Assembly: GCA_028284225.1 (NCBI GenBank) | Contig: JANQSD010000008.1 | Location: 1 to 64,000 of the forward strand | Length of the DNA stretch: 64,000 bases | From: Arenicellales bacterium | GTDB lineage: Bacteria; Pseudomonadota; Gammaproteobacteria; Arenicellales; JAHEKD01 | Direction of reading: 5' to 3' | Shown: in pieces, positions 33,377 through 42,043 of the stretch | Layout: every line of letters starts with the position of its first letter | Position numbering within the stretch: the first letter of the stretch is position 1 | Translations under genes and position numbers: made by a program | The notes under the pieces: model-generated | The model's input: only the letters and a program-made list of their open reading frames with translations | What the model was told of the DNA's origin: nothing | Database searches by the model: none

Positions 33377-33391
33377 TTCGATCCCCGCCGC
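33377..33391 (+). other. Right attachment core (attR)
   Basis: TTCGATCCCCGCCGC, an exact copy of the ssrA 3' segment at 16987-17001. It marks the right border of the 16.4-kb element. The CCTCCACCA of ssrA is not repeated here, as expected for an integration product whose crossover lies inside the core. Confidence 0.88.
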
Positions 33392-33771
33392 TACACGCTC
33401 TCTAACAGTAACATTTCCTGTGTGATAAACACATCGTCTGCTGCTTCGCTGACGCATCTATAGGCTTGTTGTCCATCGAAACTACTGAATTGTTCATTGA
33501 GCAGTGAGTCGGCTTTGAAAAATTCGCAGCCTCTTTTCTGTGCTTCTTTTGCAGCCTCTACACGACTTAGTTTATACCTGCTCGGCCTGTCTAGCACCTT
33601 GCCAATATCAACCACCCAGGCATTATCGGACAAACTGGTGATAGTAACTGGTTTTGAAAAATCGATTGATTTTGGAATATAGGAACATCCCGTTAGTAAT
33701 ACAATTACAGCAACAACTGTAGAAAACCTCACTTTAGCCATATATTTCACCGTTACTTTTTTCATCATCAA
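33391..33771 (-). CDS. Lipoprotein of unknown function adjacent to attR
   Basis: A 126-aa protein with a lipoprotein signal (VRFSTVVAVIVLLTGCSYIP; Cys of LTGC). A small domain with two further Cys (KRGCEFF and AYRCVSE) follows. Its stop codon falls at the edge of the attachment core. It therefore belongs to the chromosome flank and was probably the gene convergent with ssrA before insertion. The mature start is more likely at the internal Met (MAKVRFST), since four Met codons occur near the N-terminus. Confidence 0.65.
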   Translation of the reverse strand: MMMKKVTVKYMAKVRFSTVVAVIVLLTGCSYIPKSIDFSKPVTITSLSDNAWVVDIGKVLDRPSRYKLSRVEAAKEAQKRGCEFFKADSLLNEQFSSFDGQQAYRCVSEAADDVFITQEMLLLESV

Positions 33772-33985
33772 TTGGACTAATTAATCATATAACAGTGCTT
33801 TACATTAAAGCAAATTACTCGATTTGAATTCCCATTCCCTAATTTTTGGCTCAAATCAAACTTGGGATTGCAAAATAGAAGGACAGAGCATATGAGTAAA
33901 GGTGGGCTGTTGATTTGGAGAAATAGTCGCCCCTAGTTGAAAATCCGTCTTTAATGTTGCGCTTACTGAAAGAACATGGCTCGTT

Positions 33986-34645
33986 TCAGACAAAATTTTC
34001 TATGATATAAGGCTGAATTTCTGATATGTCGTTTACAACTGGATATTCATTATTAGAATCTGATATGCCCCATCCGTAACTAACACCCAAGAAATTTACT
34101 CCGGAAAACCTGGCGGCTTCCCAGTCTGATGGCAGATCACCAATATATAATAATTCATGAGAACGAATATCAAATTCGTCTAGCAAAAACTTGATTTTTT
34201 CTCCTTTAGATTTGCTATCCTGTGTGTCTTTTGTAAATATCAGTTCTCGGTCAAAAAAGCTGAGGATTTCACCGAGTGCCGGCGTTATATTAGATATAAA
34301 ATTTGACGTGAGTATTCCTAAGCTCAAGCCTAATCGATAAATATTTACAACTGTCCCATAGGCTTCATTAAATGGAGTAATCGTGTATTTTTGTATAAAT
34401 GTTTGTTGATATTCAATATATGCTCTTTCAGCAAACTCTCTTGGGAACCCAACTGCCACGAAAAAATCATACATTGGACTGATATTGACATTATTGCGAA
34501 CCAGTTTTCTTAATTCATCAGCACTTGGAATATCCAAACCTAAGCCATACTCAATGTTTTTATCCTTACATATTTGCAGGTGAGGTGTTAAGGAATCCAG
34601 TAACACACCGTCAACATCAAACAAAACCACCCTCAATTTACTCAT
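33986..34645 (-). CDS. HAD-superfamily hydrolase (phosphoglycolate-phosphatase-like)
   Basis: A 219-aa protein with the HAD motif I FDVDGVLLDS at residues 9-18. Motif II is LGILTSN near 110, with Lys in the SKSKGEKI region and motif IV LLYIGDLPSDWEAA near 165. It has an alpha-helical cap between motifs I and II. It probably dephosphorylates a small metabolite; the substrate cannot be told from sequence. It stands alone between unrelated genes in an AT-rich accessory stretch. Confidence 0.8.
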   Translation of the reverse strand: MSKLRVVLFDVDGVLLDSLTPHLQICKDKNIEYGLGLDIPSADELRKLVRNNVNISPMYDFFVAVGFPREFAERAYIEYQQTFIQKYTITPFNEAYGTVVNIYRLGLSLGILTSNFISNITPALGEILSFFDRELIFTKDTQDSKSKGEKIKFLLDEFDIRSHELLYIGDLPSDWEAARFSGVNFLGVSYGWGISDSNNEYPVVNDISEIQPYIIENFV

Positions 34646-34683
34646 TCACCATCCAGAAATTGAAAACTCGAAAATAAAATTAC

Positions 34684-35295
34684 TTACGTCAATAAGATTC
34701 CGCCAATTGGCAAAATTCCAAGCGCAAAAAACAGAATAAGAACCGTAATATACAGATACTGAATCCATTTGCCATGCGTATATTTGGATTTTTTAAATTT
34801 ATCTTCATCATACTTTTGGCGTACAAATATACCTAAATCAACATTATCCCCATGGCTGGCATCAGTGGGCACTTCCCAACCCCAAAGATAGTTACGTCTT
34901 TTGGGCCAGTTCTTAATTTGATCATTAAACGTTCCAGCTTTAAATAAGGTATCGTTTTCAATTTTAAACAGTACATCAGCAGCTATAAATACCAGTTCTT
35001 CGTTACGTCTATCTAAAAATATAAAGATAATGGTTATCCATGCGCCTAAAAAAGATAATCCTGCAGCGATCCAGATTAGATCACTTTTAATTAAACCAAT
35101 ATAAGCATTCAAAAATAATCCAACAAATATCAAACCAAAATTCAGCATGGTAGTCCGCTGCTTGGCATGGTATTCAAAATATTTCCAAGCATATTCAAAG
35201 CGGGCATTAGTAATTAACCATTCATTGCATCCTTCTTTATTAGGGCAATTTTCGACTTTTGATTCTGCAATTATCTGTTGATCGTTATCAGACAT
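34684..35295 (-). CDS. Membrane protein of unknown function
   Basis: A 203-aa protein. A cytoplasmic N-terminal helix (FEYAWKYFEYHAKQRTTM) leads into two membrane segments at ~50-66 and ~72-93. A soluble middle part follows and a third segment closes it at ~180-200 (YLYITVLILFFALGILPIGG). The Y-x-x-H-A-x-Q-R-T helix before the membrane pair resembles small effector-type 2TM proteins, but I cannot place it in a family. Single gene on the minus strand. Confidence 0.55.
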   Translation of the reverse strand: MSDNDQQIIAESKVENCPNKEGCNEWLITNARFEYAWKYFEYHAKQRTTMLNFGLIFVGLFLNAYIGLIKSDLIWIAAGLSFLGAWITIIFIFLDRRNEELVFIAADVLFKIENDTLFKAGTFNDQIKNWPKRRNYLWGWEVPTDASHGDNVDLGIFVRQKYDEDKFKKSKYTHGKWIQYLYITVLILFFALGILPIGGILLT

Positions 35296-35581
35296 AATTC
35301 ATATTAATTTTAGATTATTATTTTTTACGTTGTTCTGCATTGGATTCAACCCTGGCATCAGTATAAACGACTGTACGACCCAAAGTTAATCATTGATTAT
35401 AGTAATCGTTTTGCAGTTAATTATTCTATCAGCAAGTAGAACCAACTAAATAATATATAACTTCATGTGTATATATTATATTAGTTTAATATATTTGATA
35501 GACGGACTTAAACCCGCAGTTGGAAAACGGTTAAATTTCGCTCAGGCACGTTATTTTTCTAGAACGACTTTAGGCCGCAAG
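35296..35581. other. AT-rich intergenic region, no gene seen
   Basis: Low-complexity AT-rich sequence around 35400-35500 (TATATATTATATTAG). No supported ORF, RNA or terminator. Confidence 0.3.
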
Positions 35582-35758
35582 CTACTTTGGACCAAACAAT
35601 AGCCAAATTACAAATCCGATAAATGGCAGTACTAAAAGTGCAATTATCCAAATTACTTTGGATAATGTAGATGCCGAACTATTCACGATTTTGACGATAG
35701 CCCAGACATCTAACACTAATACGAGTAAGCCAAGAATCCCGCTAATTTCTAAATTCAT
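35582..35758 (-). CDS. Small PLDc_N-type membrane protein
   Basis: A 58-aa protein with two membrane segments. It reads MNLEISGILGLLVLVLDVWA, then a short polar turn (KIVNSSASTLS), then VIWIIALLVLPFIGFVIWLL and ends FGPK. The D-x-W-A-I and W-x(n)-P-x-x-G-x-x-x-W pattern is that of the PLDc_N (phospholipase D N-terminal) domain, which also exists as free-standing small proteins. It lacks a catalytic HKD domain. Confidence 0.65.
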   Translation of the reverse strand: MNLEISGILGLLVLVLDVWAIVKIVNSSASTLSKVIWIIALLVLPFIGFVIWLLFGPK

Positions 35759-35919
35759 AACTAAACAAACAACTCTAGTTGAGTAAATATGTGCGGGAGT
35801 TTAACACTACACTAACTGTATAGAGTAACAAATTGGAAGCTAGCAAGAGTTTCAACTAATGGTCAGTTAAACTGTGTGGTGAGATTAACCATGGAAGATT
35901 ACGAACATGACTAATAGAC

Positions 35920-36060
35920 GTGCCACCCTCACATCCTTTTTATCAAGCCGTGGAAGCAATGGTTGCTAGCGGTGTTACCGGCGGTTGCGGCGGAGGCAAT
36001 TACTGCCCAGACGCACCTCTGACCCGTGGGCAGATGGCAGCATTTATGGCAAGGGCCTGA
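35920..36060 (+). pseudogene. C-terminal fragment of an SLH/repeat surface protein
   Basis: The frame reads HPFYQAVEAMVASGVTGGCG, then GGNYCPDAPLTRGQMAAFMA, then R-A and stop. This is the wording of the S-layer-homology-like repeats that end many secreted proteins. Only about 45 codons remain and no start or upstream domains are present, so it is a gene relic. Confidence 0.65.
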
Positions 36061-36200
36061 GGCTTATGATTTTTACCAGTTTGTTGTGAGATAGCCTCGA
36101 CCTCTACCTTTAGTGAAACTTGTTACGTTCTTTAAGTGCTAATCGCTACTCATTGAGCAATTCACTATATCAACAGTTTCGTGGTTAATGTTGAGGCTGT

Positions 36201-36680
36201 TTACTGCCCAAACTTTCCTTTAACTTTTGAGTACAGCTGCCGACCAAAATCATCTGCTTCATGGTGACGATGTTCAGGTGCGCTTTTATTATATGGATGC
36301 CATGCTTCATGGCCTAACGTGATCACATTTTGTTCTACACCGGTTCCGGCTGAAGCTGCAAACAAAAAACAAGCGCCATCGCAATAAGCGCCAAGTGCAT
36401 TTGTCGGCCTGATACCACTGCCAAATACATCATTAAAACCGTTCACTAGATAGACAGTGTTATAACCACCAGCAATGTATTGATATTCATCAGGTGCATA
36501 TTTCATGATTGTTGCCAGGATAATTTCTATTCGTTTTTTAAACTGAGGATTATTGGTTTGATCGACCACACGGATTGGTTTACTGCCCGGTTTGGGCTTA
36601 TCATCCTTTTTCACTAGATAATAAATAACACTGAGGATCAGCAAAGCGCTGACTAGTTTAAAAACTAAATTCTGATCCAT
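36201..36680 (-). CDS. Membrane-anchored protein with HExxH-like zinc motif
   Basis: A 159-aa protein with an N-terminal membrane anchor (LVFKLVSALLILSVIYYLV). The soluble part contains ITLGHEAWHPYNKS near 122-135 and then HRHHEADDFGR. The H-E-x-x-H match suggests a zincin-type metallopeptidase or lysis-related hydrolase. It overlaps the preceding lipoprotein gene by 1 bp, so the three genes 37304 to 36201 form one unit. I do not recognise the family; enzymatic activity is a guess from the motif. Confidence 0.5.
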   Translation of the reverse strand: MDQNLVFKLVSALLILSVIYYLVKKDDKPKPGSKPIRVVDQTNNPQFKKRIEIILATIMKYAPDEYQYIAGGYNTVYLVNGFNDVFGSGIRPTNALGAYCDGACFLFAASAGTGVEQNVITLGHEAWHPYNKSAPEHRHHEADDFGRQLYSKVKGKFGQ

Positions 36681-36928
36681 TAGAAAGTTTCCCGCAAAAC
36701 ATTTAATTTGTCTTTTGTAGCCTCTACCCTGACACCTGACTCTGCCTTCTCTCTGTTGAGTTCGATAATTTCTCCGGGCAGATCGCCCCAGCGTGTTCCT
36801 TTTTTCAATAAACGCGGTTTCGGCTTGCTTGGTAAAGTCTGTTCTACATCAAGCCAGAACTCCGGGGGAACGGCATGCTGGGTACAACCTACTAACAGGC
36901 TAATGGTAAAAGCTAACAATGGCTTCAT
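36680..36928 (-). CDS. Small lipoprotein, possible o-spanin (Rz1-like)
   Basis: An 82-aa lipoprotein: signal MKPLLAFTISLLVGC with lipobox LVGC, then a Pro/Lys-rich mature part (PPEFWLDVEQTLPSKPKPR). Its start lies 29 bp inside the upstream Rz-like gene, the overlapped arrangement known for phage spanin pairs. Size and Pro content fit Rz1. The absence of a nearby holin or endolysin lowers certainty. Confidence 0.5.
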   Translation of the reverse strand: MKPLLAFTISLLVGCTQHAVPPEFWLDVEQTLPSKPKPRLLKKGTRWGDLPGEIIELNREKAESGVRVEATKDKLNVLRETF

Positions 36929-37304
36929 TAATTCGTTTCCCTAGTTCCTCGGGTATTTCTTGAAAATGACAGGCTTGTGGTTGAATATAAATCACGTCAT
37001 CACAGACAACAGGTTCAGTGTCGCCATATAGCTTCGCTAACTGCTTTTCGTAATTGTCCAGAGCTTGTTGTGCATTAGCATGTGCATCATTAATGATGTC
37101 GAGTTGACTGATCAAGTCCTGGTTTTCCTGAAAAAGTGCTTTATTCAACTTACTGTATTCTTTTTCATCTAATGTGAACTTATCAATGTAATAATCACGC
37201 ACCAGCCAACCGGATAACAAAACCCCGACGATAAACCAAAAAGCGTGCGGCCAATAGCTTTTCTTAGCTACAATATATTGCTGGATGCGTTCAACTGTTT
37301 CCAT
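36900..37304 (-). CDS. Coiled-coil membrane protein, possible i-spanin (Rz-like)
   Basis: A 134-aa protein with one N-terminal membrane segment (HAFWFIVGVLLSGWLVRDYY, ~20-39). A long predicted coiled coil follows (EKEYSKLNKALFQENQDLIS...NAQQALDNYEKQLAKLY), then a C-terminal region with two Cys (VVCDDVIYIQPQACHF). The plan matches Rz, the inner-membrane spanin subunit that fuses membranes at phage lysis. Overlap with the small lipoprotein gene supports the pairing. It may be a prophage relic. Confidence 0.5.
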   Translation of the reverse strand: METVERIQQYIVAKKSYWPHAFWFIVGVLLSGWLVRDYYIDKFTLDEKEYSKLNKALFQENQDLISQLDIINDAHANAQQALDNYEKQLAKLYGDTEPVVCDDVIYIQPQACHFQEIPEELGKRINEAIVSFYH

Positions 37305-37507
37305 GATTTAATGGTATCTGGATCGCTTTTTATATCTCCCGCAGTCGAGATGGTATCTGCATCGACTAAATTAATATTAATGAATTGGTAACACTGATGA
37401 TGTTAAATAGCACAAGCAGTTTAAATGGCGTAAGCGCCAAATTGAGGACGGGATTTTCATTTAATCCGTAATCTGTCAGAGTCTAGTTTTCGAGACTGGA
37501 GACTGTA

Positions 37508-37651
37508 ATGCTGGCAAAGACGATGACGGCGAAACAACGTATGTGGCTGGGCCATGTTAAAGCCGCAGATAAAAGTGGTGGCAGTATTGCCGAGTATGCA
37601 CAAATTCACGGATTACGCTTAAAGACGCTTTACCAGCGGAAGGCAAGCTGA
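37508..37651 (+). pseudogene. IS66 TnpA-like N-terminal fragment
   Basis: 47 codons: MLAKTMTAKQRMWLGHVKAA then DKSGGSIAEYAQIHGLRLKT and a stop. This is the HTH start of IS66 accessory protein TnpA. The frame then ends at the deletion joint. Confidence 0.7.
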
Positions 37652-37653
37652 AG

Positions 37654-38175
37654 ACAAAGAAACTGCCGTTAGCCAGACAAGCGTTGCAACGCATCCAATT
37701 GCTGTATCGAATCGAGAAGCAGGCCAAAGGTTTGGGTGCCGATCAACGCCTGGCGTTGCGACAATCGCGATCTGTGCCGATTCTTAATGATTTGAGAAAA
37801 TGGCTCGATCAGCATCTGCCCGTTATCGTCAACCAGTCAGCGTTAGGTAAGGCCATGCACTATATGAATAGACAGTGGGATAAGTTGACGGTCTATACGA
37901 CAGATGGCCGCTTAACCATCGACAACAATCTTTGCGAGAATGCTATCCGTCCATTTGTCATTGGCCGTAAAAATCATCTATTCTCCGATACAGTCTCAGG
38001 GGCCAAAGCCAGTGCTAATCTATACAGTCTGATCGAAACTGCCAAGGCTAACAGTTTTGAGCCGTATCAATACTTAAAAAGGGTATTCACCGAACTACCC
38101 AAGGCCACAGAGGTTGAGCAGATTGAAGCGTTGCTGCCGTTCAAACCCAAATTCGAATTGGACGAGGCCGCATGA
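37654..38175 (+). pseudogene. IS66 TnpC transposase, C-terminal fragment
   Basis: Open frame with the IS66 transposase end: ALGKAMHYMNRQWDKLTVYT, then GRLTIDNNLCENAIRPFVIG (the DDE-domain Glu region) and RKNHLFSDTVSGAKASANLY. About 170 of the usual ~500 residues remain and the N-terminal DDE aspartates are gone. An internal TTG at 37684 is not a natural start. Confidence 0.85.
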
Positions 38176-38227
38176 ATTCTGGTAACTTATTGGTTGCGTT
38201 AAAAAGCAGCAGGGAAACTAAAATTAA

Positions 38228-38398
38228 ATGTTAGTAAATAGTTGCAAATATTCAAGCATCAAACAACAAACCGAAGAACAGACTCGCGAACTTGAGCAGG
38301 AAATAAAAGACAATTCAAAATCAAAAGGGTTCTGGATTGTATTTTGGATTGCTGTATTGTCAGGTTGGTCGATTCTTTTATTCATTAGCAGTGCGTAA
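38228..38398 (+). CDS. Possible small membrane protein
   Basis: A 56-codon frame: a charged helical part (KQQTEEQTRELEQEIKDNSK) and then one hydrophobic segment (GFWIVFWIAVLSGWSILLFI). The layout of amphipathic coil plus membrane anchor looks protein-like. The ribosome site is weak (AGGGAAA about 14 bp upstream). An overlapping minus-strand frame is less convincing. Confidence 0.3.
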   Translation: MLVNSCKYSSIKQQTEEQTRELEQEIKDNSKSKGFWIVFWIAVLSGWSILLFISSA

Positions 38399-38544
38399 GA
38401 CTCCAAAAAGATAATTAACGGTTTTGCTAGCTGTTTACTAACTATTAAATACCTCAGTGGATCACCGCTTGATAAAAGACATCACTAATTAAGCGATTAC
38501 TAAATGGCTCAATTTAATATTTTTGTGTGTAGCATTGTTTGAGT

Positions 38545-38760
38545 ACCCCTCCTAGCCTCCCCTATCAGGGGAGGAACCTGACTCAATGGAAGTGCCTCGA
38601 TTAAGGTCATAGTCATTTCAGACATCAGTAATTTTGTGAGTCAACAAGAACCTAAAGTTCTCCCCCTTTCAGGGGGAGTTAGAGGGGGTTCTATATCGAG
38701 CTGTAAAATTGTTTAGTTTAGCTTCATTCTTTAAGTGCCCCTCTTAACCTCCCCTGATAA
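38545..38760. repeat. Dispersed GC-rich double-hairpin repeat (copy 1)
   Basis: Arm one at 38545-38576 contains CTCCCCTATCAGGGGAG and arm two at 38656-38692 contains TCCCCCTTTCAGGGGGA followed by GTTAGAGGGGGTTC. A partial third arm (CCCTCTTAACCTCCCCTGAT) is at 38738-38758. The same two arms, in the opposite order and orientation, occur at 54439-54578. The remaining sequence from 38399 to 38896 holds no supported gene. Confidence 0.8.
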
Positions 38761-38896
38761 AGAACAGGCAATAATTCAGAGTTATGCTATCCAGATTAAC
38801 TCTGACCTCTTTAACCGGGAAATGGAACGGGTTTTAAAAAATGCTACTTCAGCTCGCCTAACAAGCAAGGATTTTGTCAGCCTACAAAAATCTTCC

Positions 38897-39712
38897 TCAT
38901 GTATGCCCGGTTTTCTGTAACGATGATCGTAATTTCAGAACCGGGAATAATATTAAAAACAGCAATGATGCTGCGGTCACGATAGAAGGACCTGAAGGGG
39001 TATCGAATTGTAACGATCCGAAGATTCCTAATAGTACTGCAGCAACACCTAATATTGAGGCCGTAACAGCCATTGATTCTGGAGTTTTCGCCAGTTGCCT
39101 GGCGGTTGCAGCGGGAATGATCAACAGGGATGTAATCAATAGAATACCTACTATGCGTACTGAAAACGCTACCACAATCGTCATCAGAAACATAAGAAGT
39201 AATTGGGTTCGGAATGTTCGCACACCTTCTGCTTTCGCTAAGTCCTCATGAATAGTCATTAGCGTTAATGAAGACCAGTTTAATATCAGTAACGTTAGAA
39301 CCGCACCACCACCGAGATATATCCATAATAAATCTGTATTGGTAATCGTTAAAATGTCACCGAAAAGATAGCTGTGCAAATCAAACTGTATGTAATCGAG
39401 GAAGCTTAGCGCCACCATGCCTAATGAGAGCGAAGCATGTGCTAATATGCCGAGCAAAGTGTCTGTGGCTAAAATATGCTTGTGCTGCAGCCAGACCAGT
39501 AAAACCGCGAAAACAGAACATACTATTATGATTCCTATATTGACGCTAAAACCGTAAAGCAGGCCTAAAGCGATACCAAGTAAAGAACTGTGGGCAAGTG
39601 AGTCGCCAAAATATGCCATTCGCCGCCATACAACAAAACAGCCCAAAACACCGACCACCAGTGCTACACCGACACCAGCAATAATGGCCCGGATGATAAA
39701 TCCGTCAAACAT
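38897..39712 (-). CDS. znuB: Zinc ABC transporter permease
   Basis: A 271-aa ABC-3 family permease with about eight or nine membrane segments and the family loop MAYFGDSLAHSSLLGIALG near 30-48. It carries zinc across the inner membrane with ZnuC and ZnuA. I chose the ATG at 39712 because ATGTTTGA overlaps the stop codon of znuC, a coupled start; the longer frame only adds residues inside znuC. Confidence 0.92.
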   Translation of the reverse strand: MFDGFIIRAIIAGVGVALVVGVLGCFVVWRRMAYFGDSLAHSSLLGIALGLLYGFSVNIGIIIVCSVFAVLLVWLQHKHILATDTLLGILAHASLSLGMVALSFLDYIQFDLHSYLFGDILTITNTDLLWIYLGGGAVLTLLILNWSSLTLMTIHEDLAKAEGVRTFRTQLLLMFLMTIVVAFSVRIVGILLITSLLIIPAATARQLAKTPESMAVTASILGVAAVLLGIFGSLQFDTPSGPSIVTAASLLFLILFPVLKLRSSLQKTGHT

Positions 39713-40433
39713 GATGATCCTCATGGGCATGATCATGAGTATGGTGATAAACAGACATTAGCCTGGCCATATCATTGCCGAATAACGATATAAACTCCGG
39801 ATCTTGGGTGACGACTTGTGGCTCGCCGGAACAACAAACATGATGATATAAGCATACGACTTTTTTAGTTGATGACATGACTAAATGTAAGTCATGAGAC
39901 ACCATTAACACAGCCAGTTTACGCTCAAGATGTATTTTTTCGATTAATTTGTAAAACGCTAATTGCCCGGACACATCTAAATTTTGTGCCGGCTCGTCCA
40001 GGATCAGCAATTGAGGCTGGTCTAGTAATGCTCTTGCCAATAATACACGTTGTAATTCTCCCCCCGATAAAACATAAAGCGGTAGACTGAGCAATGAGGC
40101 AATCTGGGTTTCATCAATAACGTTAGTCAGCTCATTGGGGTTTGTTGTTTTTCTTAGCTGCAAAAACCGTTTAACCGTAATTGGCATTGTCAGGTCAGCC
40201 ACCAAACGTTGCGGCAAATACCCGATTTTCAGGTTGGGGCTACAAGCAACAGCTCCAGAGTCAGGCTGATAAAACCCCATCAAACATTTTAGCAACATGG
40301 ATTTGCCGGCGCCGTTTGGCCCTATGATGGTAATAAAATCATTTACCCCAACCTCAAGTGAAACATTGCTGAGAATTTGCTTTCGATCACGAATAACCGA
40401 AATATTATCGACTTGTATTAAATTATTCATCAA
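39705..40433 (-). CDS. znuC: Zinc ABC transporter ATPase
   Basis: A 242-aa ABC ATPase with Walker A GPNGAGKSML near 38, signature LSGGELQRVLLARALL near 123, Walker B QLLILDEPAQNLD and the switch His in MVSHDLHLV. The C-terminus is His-rich (YHHTHDHAHEDHHV), a usual mark of zinc-system ATPases. Stop overlaps the znuB start. Confidence 0.93.
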   Translation of the reverse strand: MMNNLIQVDNISVIRDRKQILSNVSLEVGVNDFITIIGPNGAGKSMLLKCLMGFYQPDSGAVACSPNLKIGYLPQRLVADLTMPITVKRFLQLRKTTNPNELTNVIDETQIASLLSLPLYVLSGGELQRVLLARALLDQPQLLILDEPAQNLDVSGQLAFYKLIEKIHLERKLAVLMVSHDLHLVMSSTKKVVCLYHHVCCSGEPQVVTQDPEFISLFGNDMARLMSVYHHTHDHAHEDHHV

Positions 40434-40563
40434 CTAGCCCGGATTCAGCCCAAAAATCAAATAGGACAAAACTAATCGCTGGGCCGTTGTAGCTGATCGA
40501 GCACTGACATTTTGTTTTAAAGTTTAAACTCATAACATCTTTCCGACTGATGTAATACCCAGG

Positions 40564-41019
40564 CTAACTGCAGTGCTCGCAGAGCCCTTCAATTTCCAAC
40601 GTTATCCGTGAGGGCTTGAAATTATTACTATCCGATGTGTGGTAAATTGCTTTATCAAGCTGCTGATTACAACATTCTTTAACTTCCTGACATTGGCTGC
40701 ATATCAAAAAATAACAGGTATGATGTTGTGCGGGATGAGAACAACCCACGTATGCATTTAAACTGTTGAGTTTATGCACCAGGCCATTTTCGGTAAGAAA
40801 GTCAAGACTGCGGTAAACCGTCGGCGGCTTTGCAGCGCTTTTTCTATCGCCAAGTTGCTCAAGAATATCATAGGCTTTGACCGGACCATGACCGGCCCAG
40901 ACTAGCTCAAGCACTTTCCTGCGCAGCTTAGTCAGACGCAAGCCATTCTGCGCGCAAATTGACTCGGCATTTTCAAGTGCAGTGTTTACACAAACACTAT
41001 GCGAATGTTGTTCAAACAT
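40564..41019 (-). CDS. zur: Zinc uptake regulator (Fur family)
   Basis: A Fur-family repressor, 151 aa from the chosen start (MFEQHSHSVCVNTALENAES). It has a winged-helix domain (GLRLTKLRRKVLELVWAGHG) and zinc-site Cys pairs (CSQCQEVKECC and the C-terminal GLCEHCS). The frame also opens at 41058, but that start lies over the Zur box, so the internal ATG at 41019 is more likely. It would repress znuA and itself when zinc is sufficient. znuCB lie 130 bp downstream on the same strand. Confidence 0.9.
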   Translation of the reverse strand: MFEQHSHSVCVNTALENAESICAQNGLRLTKLRRKVLELVWAGHGPVKAYDILEQLGDRKSAAKPPTVYRSLDFLTENGLVHKLNSLNAYVGCSHPAQHHTCYFLICSQCQEVKECCNQQLDKAIYHTSDSNNFKPSRITLEIEGLCEHCS

Positions 41020-41043
41020 CTTGATTTTCTGATTAAAAGCTAC

Positions 41044-41056
41044 GTTATAATATAAC
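41044..41056. promoter_or_regulatory. Zur box
   Basis: GTTATAATATAAC, a nearly perfect palindrome at the core of the gammaproteobacterial Zur consensus (TGTTATA-N-TATAACA type). It lies between the divergent zur and znuA genes, so one bound dimer could control both. Confidence 0.78.
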
Positions 41057-41092
41057 ATTATTCGATAAGAACATCACTCAATTCAACAGGCT

Positions 41093-41986
41093 ATGAAACA
41101 CCTCACCATATTTATTTTAGGCTTGGCTTTTTCGATGACCAGCCCGGCCCAAAACATTGTAGTAACAATTAAACCCTTGCATTCTATTGTGCAAAATATC
41201 CTGGGAGATGATCTAAAGGCAGAACTGGTAATAGACAATAATGCGTCACCTCATGATTACCAGTTAAAGCCTTCTGATCTTAAACTGATTAACAGCGCCG
41301 ATATTGTGTTCTTTATCGATGAATCACTAGAATCATTTATGGGGAAAATATACGAAGGTGCTAATAAGGATGAAAAATTCATACCCGTGCTTCGTCAGGA
41401 GGGTCTAAATCTTTTACCCCCGCGTTCTGAGGAACACAATCATAACCATAATCATGGCCACAATGCAGTTGATGCTCATATCTGGCTTGATGTAGACAAC
41501 GCAGTTGCGATTGCAAACATAACCAAAAATAATTTAACGCAGATATATCCTGAAAGTGGTGAACTTTTCGAAGCTAATTATTTAAGAACCAGGGAAAAAC
41601 TCAAGCAACTTGATTCATATTTAAAATCACAGCTTGAGCCCTTGCAAACCCTAGCTTTCATTACCCAGCATGATGCTTATCAATACTTCGACAAGCGTTA
41701 CAAGCTTAACTACATCAGGGCGCTTGCACTAAATGCCTCGATCCCGGCGTCTCTAAAGCTACCGCAGGTTATGCGTAAAAACATTGAAACTAATGATGTA
41801 AAGTGTATTTTTAGCGAACCTCAGTATTCGAATCGAATAGCTAAAGCAATCGCAGCAGACACAAATATCAATATAGGGCAGTTAGACCCTATCGGACAAA
41901 ATTTAGTCCCGGGAAAAGCGTTGTATTTCGACCTTTTAACTGATCTTGCAGATAATTTTCAAGAATGTCTAACACAAGCATCTTGA
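41093..41986 (+). CDS. znuA: Periplasmic zinc-binding protein of ABC transporter
   Basis: A 297-aa cluster A-I substrate-binding protein with signal peptide (HLTIFILGLAFSMTSPAQ), the first metal His in NNASPHDYQLKPSD, a His-rich loop EEHNHNHNHGHNAVDAHIW and a further His in FITQHDAYQYFDKRY. It delivers zinc to ZnuBC. The gene is divergent from zur-znuCB and shares the Zur box. Confidence 0.93.
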   Translation: MKHLTIFILGLAFSMTSPAQNIVVTIKPLHSIVQNILGDDLKAELVIDNNASPHDYQLKPSDLKLINSADIVFFIDESLESFMGKIYEGANKDEKFIPVLRQEGLNLLPPRSEEHNHNHNHGHNAVDAHIWLDVDNAVAIANITKNNLTQIYPESGELFEANYLRTREKLKQLDSYLKSQLEPLQTLAFITQHDAYQYFDKRYKLNYIRALALNASIPASLKLPQVMRKNIETNDVKCIFSEPQYSNRIAKAIAADTNINIGQLDPIGQNLVPGKALYFDLLTDLADNFQECLTQAS

Positions 41987-42043
41987 TTTAATGGCAAAGA
42001 TGCCTATCATCATGATCACAAAGCCACCAACCCGAACATTGAC

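Larger units (their letters stand above)
37430..38175 (+). mobile_element. Internally deleted IS66-family element
   Basis: It starts with the IS66-like end GTAAGCGCCAA at 37430 and carries a truncated first gene (37508-37651) and the C-terminal third of the transposase TnpC (to 38175). The middle, including tnpB and most of tnpC, is missing. I do not find a matching right inverted repeat after 38175, so that end is also lost or decayed. It cannot move by itself. Confidence 0.8.

Noticed and set aside
33391-33771. Lipoprotein gene as island cargo
   Set aside because: It begins exactly outside the right attachment core, so it belongs to the chromosomal flank.
37312-37362. Direct repeat TGGTATCTGGATCG/TGGTATCTGCATCG
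   Set aside because: Two short copies 37 bp apart with no further context; too little to call a functional element.
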